The notes under the pieces: generated by a model
Seen by the model: only the letters and a program-made list of their open reading frames with translations
Database searches by the model: none
Told to the model about the DNA's origin: nothing
Part shown: piece by piece, positions 32,962 to 41,600 of the stretch
Position numbering within the stretch: the first letter of the stretch is position 1
Layout: every line of letters begins with the position of its first letter
Made by a program: the position numbers and the translations under genes
DNA from: Flavobacteriaceae bacterium
Lineage (GTDB): Bacteria; Bacteroidota; Bacteroidia; Flavobacteriales; Flavobacteriaceae
Length of the DNA stretch: 42,275 nt
Direction of reading: 5' to 3'
Assembly (NCBI GenBank): GCA_947373225.1
Contig: CANBWX010000011.1
Span: 1 to 42,275, forward strand

Positions 32962-33575
32962 TTCCACCTACTTATTTCAGAAAACAAAATTATTCTATAG
33001 TTGAAGACAAACAGATAGCAGCACGCAACACGCAGGTTGCAGAAATTAGTTTGCAAAAAGCAGAAGTTGAAAAACCCAAAGTTGATTCTGTAATTACACC
33101 TTCTACTTCGACAGAACCCAAATTTTCGGCCTTGTCTATTTCGAGTATTCGTGCCAAAAGAGAGTTGCTGGAAAGTAATAAATCATTGGTAAAAGAAACC
33201 GTTCATCTTCCTACAGAAGATTTTACCGAAACCGAAATGTTGTTGCAATGGAGCAAATATGCACAACGATTAAGTGACAAAGGTCATAAAATCATGGAAT
33301 CGCTTTTGTTGATAAGCGACCCAAAATTAGAAGGAACAACCATAATTCACGAATTGCCAAATGATGGTTCGAAAATAGATTTTGAAACCGAAAAATATGA
33401 ACTTTTAGGTTATTTGAGAGGAAAACTACACAATCACGACATAATGATTGAAGTCATTGTAAACGAACAAGTTGAAAATAAATTTGCTTTTACAGCTTTG
33501 GATAAATACAATAGATTGAACGAAATAAACCCCAATTTAGAGTTGTTAAAAAAGACTTTTGATTTGGATATTTAG
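32946..33575 (+). CDS. dnaX: Tau-specific tail of DnaX in the -1 frame
   Basis: The -1 frame runs open from the A10 tract to 33575 and adds 209 residues, starting VDKFIIPPTYF and including LLQWSKYAQRLSDKGHKIMES and a C-terminal EINPNLELLKKTFDLDI. The whole tau would have 566 residues, about right for flavobacterial DnaX. It has no proper start codon, so it is expressed only by slippage on the A run (11 A instead of 10 in the RNA, or ribosomal -1 shift on A-AAA-AAG). If the run is a sequence error, this is simply the rest of one long gene. Confidence 0.8.
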   Translation, partial: VDKFIIPPTYFRKQNYSIVEDKQIAARNTQVAEISLQKAEVEKPKVDSVITPSTSTEPKFSALSISSIRAKRELLESNKSLVKETVHLPTEDFTETEMLLQWSKYAQRLSDKGHKIMESLLLISDPKLEGTTIIHELPNDGSKIDFETEKYELLGYLRGKLHNHDIMIEVIVNEQVENKFAFTALDKYNRLNEINPNLELLKKTFDLDI

Positions 33576-33672
33576 AGTAAATAAATACTGCAAATTCACA
33601 AATTAAACATTCATATTGAAGTCTTAAATTTGCTAATTTGCGGTTAATTTATTTCTGTATTAAAAGAACAAT

Positions 33673-34563
33673 CTATATTTTCCCGTAAAACATTGCTTTT
33701 ACAATTCCATCCGATAATCCTATTTTTGGTACATAAATATTTCTGGCTCCACTCCATTTCATTGCGTTTAGATAAATTTGTGTTGCCGGAATAATAACAT
33801 CGGCACGATCGGGATTTAAACCTAATTCGGAAATTCTTTGATCATAAGTAAGGGAACTTAACAAAGAATATTGCGAATTCAAATAAATGAATGACAAGGG
33901 TTTATCTTGTGTTTTTCCTGATATTTTAAATAATTTATTAATGTTTCCGCCAGAACCTATGAGCGTAACTTCATCATAATCTTGAGTATTTTTTTTAATC
34001 CAATTTTCCATTTCTTGCCAAACTATTTCACTTACCATTCCGTTTAATAAACGAACAGTTCCTGCTTTGAATGATTTTGAAATGACAATTTTTCCGTCAG
34101 AAAAAAGAGAGAATTCGGTACTTCCACCACCAACATCTACATAAAGATAAGTTTTATCAGTTTTTAAAAGATGATGCAAATCGGTTGAAGCTATTATAGC
34201 CGCTTCTTTTTTTCCGTCAATAATTTCGATATTTATATTGGCTTTTTCTTTAATAATTTCTACTACCTCTTTACCATTATAAGCTTCGCGCATCGCCGAA
34301 GTGGCAAAAGCCATGTATTTCTCGACTTTATGTACTTTCATCAAAAGACTGAATGCTTTCATAGCATCGGTCATCCGTTCGATACTTTCTTCTGAAATTT
34401 CACCTACGGTAAACGAATCTTGTCCCAAACGAATTGGAACACGAACAAGTGAGTTTTTATTAAATTGTGGTTCTTTATCATCTTGCTCAACGATATTTGT
34501 AATCAGTAAACGCATGGCGTTTGAACCAATATCGATTGCTGCATATTTTTTTATTCTAATCAT
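33673..34563 (-). CDS. ppx: Exopolyphosphatase (Ppx/GppA family)
   Basis: The 296-residue protein has the ASKHA phosphatase motifs: YAAIDIGSNAMRLLI (about 7-21), FATSAMREAYNG (about 86-97), YVDVGGGSTEFSLF (about 141-154) and LIGSGGNINK (about 201-210). Only the N-terminal catalytic pair of domains is present; the HD-like C-terminal part of E. coli Ppx (about 513 residues) is missing, as usual for the short type. It cuts phosphate from polyphosphate ends, or (p)ppGpp. It lies 79 nt downstream of ppk1, so synthesis and breakdown genes are together. Confidence 0.9.
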   Translation of the reverse strand: MIRIKKYAAIDIGSNAMRLLITNIVEQDDKEPQFNKNSLVRVPIRLGQDSFTVGEISEESIERMTDAMKAFSLLMKVHKVEKYMAFATSAMREAYNGKEVVEIIKEKANINIEIIDGKKEAAIIASTDLHHLLKTDKTYLYVDVGGGSTEFSLFSDGKIVISKSFKAGTVRLLNGMVSEIVWQEMENWIKKNTQDYDEVTLIGSGGNINKLFKISGKTQDKPLSFIYLNSQYSLLSSLTYDQRISELGLNPDRADVIIPATQIYLNAMKWSGARNIYVPKIGLSDGIVKAMFYGKI

Positions 34564-34642
34564 CTTATATTGATTTGTTTGACTTTTTATTTACCTAATT
34601 TATTATTTTTTGCAATCGAATGAACGATTAATAAACAAACGG

Positions 34643-36712
34643 CTAAACAATTTCGTCAAAATCTTCTGCTTTATTTTGGTAATATTTATAAGCTTCTATT
34701 TGTGCTCGAAAAACAGGTTCTTCCTCTCTGGTTTTATATTTATTATCTAAATTTTCGGAATGTATTCTAGCTTTTACATTTCCTTTCCAGCCCAAATTAA
34801 AATTATCGATTAATTCATTTTTAATTTCTTGGTCATAAATTGGGCAAGTAACTTCGACTCTTCCATCGAGATTTCGCGTCATGAAATCGGCTGAAGAAAT
34901 ATAAACTTCTGGATTTCCAGCATTAGCAAATATATATATTCTTGAATGTTCTAAGTAATTATCGACAATACTTATGGCTTCAATGTTTTCGCTCATACCT
35001 ATAATTCCTGGAATCAAAGAACATATTCCTCTAACTTCGAGTTGTATTTTTACTCCTGCATTACTGGCGTCATATAACTTATCGATCATTTCAAAATCGG
35101 ACAAACTATTCATTTTTAATTTTATGAATGCTTCTTTACCTTCTAATGAATTGGTTATTTCACGATCGATTAATTTATGAAATCGGGATCGTGTATAATG
35201 AGGTGAAACGATTAGATGTTTGTATCTGTAAACTCGATAATTGATTTCGAAAAATTCGAAAATTTTTGAAATGTCTTTAAGAATTCGTTGATGACTCGTA
35301 AAAAGGGTTACATCGGTGTATACTTTTGCAGTCATTTCATTAAAATTTCCTGTCGAAATAAAGCCATAACGTTTAGGTTTACCTTTTTCAATTCTTTCGA
35401 TAACGCATACTTTGCTATGGACTTTAAGTCCTTTTATTCCAAAAATAAGTTCAATTCCTTCGGTTTGCATTTGTTCTGCATACGAAATATTTGAAGCCTC
35501 ATCAAAACGTGCTTGTAATTCGATTTGGACAATAACTTTTTTTCCGTTTTTAGCTGCGTTAATTAACGAGCTTATAATTTGAGAATTTTTGGCCAAACGA
35601 TACAAAGTAATTTTGATAGAAGTTACCTTTGGATCTAGGGCTGCTTCACGCAAAAACTTGGTGAGGTATGAAAAAGATTGGTAAGGTGCGTTTAGTAAAT
35701 AATCTTTTTTGCTAATTTTTTCTAAAATGCTTCCTTCGAGATTTAAACCTGTGACTGGCAACGGAACATTTGTTTTGTACAATAAATCGAATCTACCAAG
35801 ATCTGGGAAATTCATATAATCTCTTCTATTATGGTATCTGCCGCCTGGAATAATACTATCGTTAGATACAATTTTCATTTTATCCAAGAAAAACTTGAGG
35901 GTGTCTTTTTCTATTAATTCATCATATATAAAACGAACAGGATCCCCTATTCTTCTATCTTTTACGCTGGTAGCAATTTTCTCTAACATGCTTTTACTCA
36001 AATCACTATCAATATCCAATTGAGCGTCACGGGTAATTTTTATCATGTGAGCCGAAACACTTTCGTAGTCGAAAATATTAAAAATACTGCTTAAGTTATG
36101 GCGAATTACATCGTCTAGTAGTATTACATATTGTTTATTATCGCTTGATGGCAAAACTACAAATCGGTTGATTGTTTTAGGAATTTCGATCATGGCGTAA
36201 CGAATTTCCGAATTTTGTTTCATTACTAATTTTATCGCTAAATAACCAACAGAATCTTTCAATACCGGAAATTCGGCAAGATCATTTAAAATAATTGTAA
36301 CTAATTCTGGGCTCAATTTTTGAATAAAAAAATCTTTCAAGAAAACTTCCTGTTCAACAGAAATATTATTTTCATGAACAATAAATATGTTTTCTGTTTC
36401 GAGTTTAGTTTCGATAATATTTAATATTCGTAGACTTTCGGATTGTTGTTGAATTACAATTTCGATAATTTCTTTTAATAATTGTTTAGCCGAAATACCG
36501 CCAAGTACTTTTTCGCCTGAAATACCAGACATACTCAATCTTCGTATGGCTGCAAATCGAACTCTAAAAAACTCGTCTAAATTATTGGAGAAAATACCTA
36601 AAAATCGTAATCTATCTAATAGTGGTACCGAATCATCGGCTGCTTCTTGTAGTACTCGTGCATTAAAGGTTAGCCAACTTTTTTCTCTATCTATATATTT
36701 GTATTTTTGCAC
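34643..36712 (-). CDS. ppk1: Polyphosphate kinase 1
   Basis: The 689-residue protein has all four Ppk1 domains. It starts YIDREKSWLTFNARVL, contains YQSFSYLTKFLREAA and LKVHSKVCVIERIEKG with the phosphorylated His432 (His435 in E. coli), and the second PLD-like motif LEHSRIYIFANAG. The start is GTG at 36712, sharing one base with the stop of sixA (TAGTG), so translation is coupled. It makes polyphosphate from ATP reversibly at the membrane. With sixA upstream and ppx downstream it forms a polyphosphate cluster. Confidence 0.96.
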   Translation of the reverse strand: MQKYKYIDREKSWLTFNARVLQEAADDSVPLLDRLRFLGIFSNNLDEFFRVRFAAIRRLSMSGISGEKVLGGISAKQLLKEIIEIVIQQQSESLRILNIIETKLETENIFIVHENNISVEQEVFLKDFFIQKLSPELVTIILNDLAEFPVLKDSVGYLAIKLVMKQNSEIRYAMIEIPKTINRFVVLPSSDNKQYVILLDDVIRHNLSSIFNIFDYESVSAHMIKITRDAQLDIDSDLSKSMLEKIATSVKDRRIGDPVRFIYDELIEKDTLKFFLDKMKIVSNDSIIPGGRYHNRRDYMNFPDLGRFDLLYKTNVPLPVTGLNLEGSILEKISKKDYLLNAPYQSFSYLTKFLREAALDPKVTSIKITLYRLAKNSQIISSLINAAKNGKKVIVQIELQARFDEASNISYAEQMQTEGIELIFGIKGLKVHSKVCVIERIEKGKPKRYGFISTGNFNEMTAKVYTDVTLFTSHQRILKDISKIFEFFEINYRVYRYKHLIVSPHYTRSRFHKLIDREITNSLEGKEAFIKLKMNSLSDFEMIDKLYDASNAGVKIQLEVRGICSLIPGIIGMSENIEAISIVDNYLEHSRIYIFANAGNPEVYISSADFMTRNLDGRVEVTCPIYDQEIKNELIDNFNLGWKGNVKARIHSENLDNKYKTREEEPVFRAQIEAYKYYQNKAEDFDEIV

Positions 36713-37203
36713 TATGATTTTATTAATTTTTTAGGGAATATTATTTTTTTAATCTTGCCTTTATTTATTTTTTTCCAATTATCAGTATCAAATTGTAGGG
36801 ATACAAATCCAGATGTTGGAACATTGTCTATAAAAATATCTCCAAATTTATTAACAAAATTTGTAATTGCACCATTATGACCAAAAAGAATAACACTTTC
36901 GTAAACATTATTGCATGATTTAATAATTTTTTCTAATTGACTTTCGTCAAAAGTATATAGTTCCTCTTTAAAAATGATACTATCCATAGGATATAAAATA
37001 TTTTGGGCGAAAATTAAAGCTGTTTCCGAAGCTCTCTCTGCTATACTACTCCATATTATAAACGTGGAAGGAAGAAATGGAATACAATAAATGGCAACTT
37101 TATGTGCATCATTAATTCCCTTTCTATCTAAAGGTCTATCAATATCTTTTAAAGGTGCTTCCCAACTTGATTTTCCATGTCTAATTAATATGAGATTTTT
37201 CAT
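36712..37203 (-). CDS. sixA: SixA-like phosphohistidine phosphatase
   Basis: The 163-residue protein starts KNLILIRHGKSSWEAPLKD, where RHGKS is the histidine-phosphatase catalytic motif, followed by DRPLDRKGINDA (Arg pocket), a central SIAERASETALIF (about 56-68, second Arg) and the C-terminal ILFGHNGAITNFVN (about 108-121) carrying the second His. SixA removes phosphate from phosphohistidine on HPt/phosphotransfer proteins; targets here are unknown. Its stop codon overlaps the GTG start of ppk1. A link with the phosphohistidine intermediate of Ppk is a tempting but unproved inference. Confidence 0.88.
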   Translation of the reverse strand: MKNLILIRHGKSSWEAPLKDIDRPLDRKGINDAHKVAIYCIPFLPSTFIIWSSIAERASETALIFAQNILYPMDSIIFKEELYTFDESQLEKIIKSCNNVYESVILFGHNGAITNFVNKFGDIFIDNVPTSGFVSLQFDTDNWKKINKGKIKKIIFPKKLIKS

Positions 37204-37991
37204 ATAGGAATTATTGATTAATAAATTTCAAGTGCTTTGCTGAATTTAGGGTTTACAATTTACAAAATTTTGTTGTAATAAAATATTATATTAACATAAA
37301 TGAGTTATAACTATGACTGAGTAACATAATTTAAAACAGAAAAAAGGGTCTAGACTATTGATTTTTACATCATTTATCAATACCGATGCTTTTGACTTTA
37401 TGATATTTAGACTTTCAACTTACTGATATTTGTTTATTAAATTTGGAAATGCCTCTATAAATACAGTTTTTCTATCTTATAACATAAAAAACCCTTCTTA
37501 TGACATTTTATACAATTGTCTTTATTTTAAAGAATAATTTTGAAATAAATAAATAAATAAATACGGAAAGTACAACTTCATAATTATGTCAATGTTTTTT
37601 TTGTAATGCTAAACTTATTTTTTATATAAAAAACGCACTTAAACAGTTGTTTTTTGCACTTAATCGGTTTTATTTTAAAAAGATATTGAAATTTTAATTA
37701 AGTTTGATTAATCTTTCTATTAAAAAATAAAGAGAGAAAGCATCAATTAATATACATATAATAAAAATTAGAGAGAGAAAAATATAAAAAAATCAAAAAT
37801 CTATTACTATTTCCATTCAATTAGAAGATCAAAAAACACATAAATATCCTTTAAACGAATATTTGAGTAGTTCATGGAAAAAAATTGTTAATCAGAATCA
37901 TTCTATTTAATTTAGTTTTTTAAATATTTCAACTCAAATAATTTATCAGATTAAACTTTGGAATTTTATAATAATTAAAAGTTAATTACAT
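37204..37991. other. AT-rich intergenic region without a convincing gene
   Basis: About 790 bp of very AT-rich DNA between sixA and the secreted protein at 37992. I see no gene or structured RNA in it. It holds a short (AAAT)5 tract at 37543-37562, poly-T stretches and two GAGAGAAA-type purine tracts (about 37730-37740 and 37771-37781). A promoter for the secretion-related genes must lie near its right end, but no clean TTG-N-TAnnTTTG is found. Confidence 0.6.
37543..37562. repeat. (AAAT)5 simple repeat
   Basis: Five perfect tandem copies of AAAT. It lies about 430 bp upstream of the secreted-protein gene, far for a promoter-spacing switch. Confidence 0.85.
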
Positions 37992-38576
37992 ATGAAAAAA
38001 CGATACTCAAATCTAATTGTTAACTCACAAAACAATTTTATTTCAATTCAAAAATCATTCTCATTTACTTTAAAAAGAGTATTATTTATATTAGTATTCA
38101 CAATTTTTGGCACAACAATTTTTGCTCAAACTAATACGACGACTGTCATCACTCCACAAATTATGGAGTTAAACGTTTATATTTCTTATTTAAAAACATT
38201 AGAACTAAGTACTACAACTTCATTTTCGAATGAGCAAAATTTAGAAGATTTACTATTTAAAATTCAGCCCTCAATCTATTTTTATTCAGGTGTTGAAAAA
38301 ACTTATGGCGATAAACCAAGAAACTTATATACTGATGTTGCTTCATTAAATGGATTATCAAATTCAAATTTATTGAAAAACAATATTGAAATTGTAGCAA
38401 TTAACTGTAACAATTTGAATTCGACTATTGATTTGTCTGTATTTTCAAGTTTTACTAAATTAAAATACATTTATATATTATCAAATATTTCCATTACAGA
38501 TCAAGATATTACTAAAATGATTGTCAATTATGACGAACGATTCAATATTTTTTATAAAGTTGTTAAAGGAGAATAA
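37992..38576 (+). CDS. Secreted protein of unknown function upstream of the adhesin
   Basis: The 194-residue protein has an unusually long signal peptide: a polar n-region of about 28 residues, a hydrophobic core (VLFILVFTIFGTTIF, about 30-44) and cleavage at A-Q (45/46). The mature domain is about 149 residues (QTNTTTVITPQIMELNVYIS at its start); its second half has LKYIYILSNISITDQDI, faintly like a leucine-rich-repeat turn. I do not recognise a family. The stop is 32 nt before the large adhesin gene, so the two are probably cotranscribed; it may help secretion, anchoring or folding of that protein, which is inference. Confidence 0.7.
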   Translation: MKKRYSNLIVNSQNNFISIQKSFSFTLKRVLFILVFTIFGTTIFAQTNTTTVITPQIMELNVYISYLKTLELSTTTSFSNEQNLEDLLFKIQPSIYFYSGVEKTYGDKPRNLYTDVASLNGLSNSNLLKNNIEIVAINCNNLNSTIDLSVFSSFTKLKYIYILSNISITDQDITKMIVNYDERFNIFYKVVKGE

Positions 38577-38608
38577 CAAAAGCCCCCAAGTTAATAAAAC
38601 AAATCATT

Positions 38609-41600
38609 ATGAAGAATAACTACTTTAAAACGATAAAAATTTACTCGCATTTTTTAATAGTATTAATTGTAATACTAATTGGTAATGCGTTTAATGCTGA
38701 TGCTCAGGTAAGAACAGGTTTTACACAAAGAACATCTACTTATACACCCACAAAAAAAATATATAATGTGCAAGGTGACTTTGCCATGATGGGTAATACT
38801 AATTTGACCCTTCAAAATTATTCTCCTACAACGAATAATAATGGGCAAAACATGCAGTATGTTGATGTTGATAACGATCCTAATACATTTAATTCATCGT
38901 CTGCAACATTGGCATTGTCTACAGAAAATGGTGCTTCACCTGATTGTTCTAAAATTATATACGCAGGCTTATATTGGACAGGCGCAGCTTCACCTACTAA
39001 TACTTTTACCGTTTCAAAACAAATTCCTAACGGAACTGCAACAGTAACAAACCAAGCTTTTAATGTAGGAGATGCTAATAATATTCCAAACACAAATTAT
39101 TCATTAGCTATAACCAGGAATTCTGTTTCAACAGGTAATGGTAAGAATCAGGTTACTACCTATAACCCTGTTTATACTTTTTCTTACGGAACTAATACTT
39201 ATGTTTTTAACTATAGTAACACAACTGGAGCTTCAACAATTACCCTTTCAATAAACGGAGCAACTGCAACAAATATTCCAGTTACAATTGCAACTTCTGG
39301 AACTACAGCTACTGCAACTCTTACTTCGCCTTACACCTTTGTAGACGGAGCTGTAAGCATTACAATAAATCAATTGATTAGAAGTACTTCAACAAATTTA
39401 AGTACTACAAATACTCAAACTTCTTCTTTTGCCAATGGTACTATTTCAGGAACTATTAATGTGTTTACAACAATAACCAAAACTCTTGATAAAAGAAAAA
39501 TTTCTCTAAAAGGTCCAAATGCAAGTTCTTACACACAGTTCACAGCAGCGTCAACTGATATTTATTATCCAGCAAGTGGTGTAGATGACAATATCTTTTC
39601 TGCTTATGTTGAAGTAACTGATTACGTTAAAACAAATGGTATAGGTGCGTATTTTGCTGCTGACATCGCCTTAGTAGAAGGTAATGTAGGAACTACTGGA
39701 TCTTCTGGAGGCTGGGGAATGATTGTGATTTATGAGAATTCGAAAATGAAATATCGAGATGTAACTATTTTTGATGGTTATGCTTATGTAAATGCTACTA
39801 ATACTTCTGGTATTTCTTTGCCTGTTTCTGGTTTTAATTCAGTTCAAACTGGAAATGTTGGAATAAAACTAGGCGTTATGGCTAGCGAAGGTGACGTTTC
39901 TTATACTGGAGATTATTTTCAAATTCAACAACTAAATACAACCAATTATTTAAGTTTGACACATTCCAATGATACAACTACAGCTACAAACTTCTTTGAT
40001 TCATCAATAGATACTGGAGGAGGTGCTAGAAATCCGAATTTAGTAAATAATACAGGTATTGATATCAATATGTTTAGTGTTCCAAATGTAGGAAATACAG
40101 TAATTGGCAATAATCAAACAGCAACTAATTTTAAATACGGAACGACTAGCGACACCTACTCAATTTTTGCAATTGCGATGGCTGTTGATGCTTATATTCC
40201 TGTTGTAAATGCTGTAATTTCTCCAATGACTTTAAATGGTAATCCTGTAAGTAGTGGTTCAATTACTGCTTTGCCTGGAGATATATTAAATGTAAAAGTA
40301 GATGTTACCAACCAAGGAACCGAAGCAGTAAATAACACAAAATTTGTAATTGCTATTCCTTATACTGCTGATTATGTAAATGGTAGTCTTGCAAAAACCA
40401 TTAATTTCCTTCCATTACCTACTCCAAACAATTACTATTTTGATCCAACTTTAGGACCAAAAGGTTCAATAGTTTTTGATTTTGGAACTTTACCTTTACC
40501 CGTAAATCCCAGTACAATTTTAGCAAATTTTTCATTTAGCATAAAAATAACTACTGATTGTTCAATTCTAAAAAATCCGCTTTGTAACCAAAACACCTCT
40601 GTTTCTGGACTTATTAGTGGTACGGGAGCAACTACGGGAGTAAATTTTAGTAATAAACCTTTGTATATTGGCTATACTTCTATTGGAAACTGCGTTGGAG
40701 AACCAATATTGAATCCGCTTATAGTTAATATTAATTCAACTAATTATATAACAGCAAACTGTCCAAATACAGATACTCTAAGAGAATTTGTTTTTTGTAC
40801 AACAGATACTACGATTCCTGTTACTTCAATTAGTGATGGTTTTCCCGCTGGATCATTATTCTATAATGAATACCCCGTAACAAATACAAGTATACAATAT
40901 ACTATAACAAATCCATTTCCTGCTACTTCTGGATCTGTAAATTATTTTTGCGTTCCTCCTGGAGCGAGTTCTGGTTGTTATTTTCCGTTTAAAATAACAG
41001 TAACCAACGTAGGTACAATGCCAACAACTACAACGGCTATTAGTTATTGCCAAGGTTCAATAGCAACTCCATTAGCTGCTACTGCAACTAACCCAGCCTA
41101 TACACTATATTATTTTACATCACTTACTGGAACACCACAATTATCATTAATACCATCAACAGCTATTTCAGGACAAACAACCTATTATGTAGCTGAAGCC
41201 GCTTCAGGATCTTGTATTGGACCTAAAAAAGCAATTGTTGTTACTGTAAATGCAAAACCTGCTGAACCTGCTAAAGTAAACTGTTGGGATACTTTTACTT
41301 TCAACACAACAACTTGTACTTGGATAAATAACCACTCTGCAAAACCTGTAGAACCTGCTAAAGTAAACTGTTGGGATACTTTTACTTTCAACACAACAAC
41401 TTGTACTTGGATAAATAACAATACACCTAAACCTGCAGCTCCAACAGTATTATGTTACCAAACGGCTACTTTCAATTCTACAACTTGTGTTTGGGATGTA
41501 ACAGGAACACAACCAACAGCTCCAACAGTATTATGTTACCAAACAGCTACTTGGAATCCAACATCATGTCAATACGATGTAACAGGAACACAACCAACAG

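Noticed and set aside
32962..33050. Treating the dnaX tail as a separate gene starting at TTG 33051
   Set aside because: The frame is open back to the A10 run and the protein sequence between is DnaX-like, so 33051 is not a real start.
41185..41421. Minus-strand repetitive reading frame
   Set aside because: It is antisense to the two divergent adhesin repeats and has no independent support.
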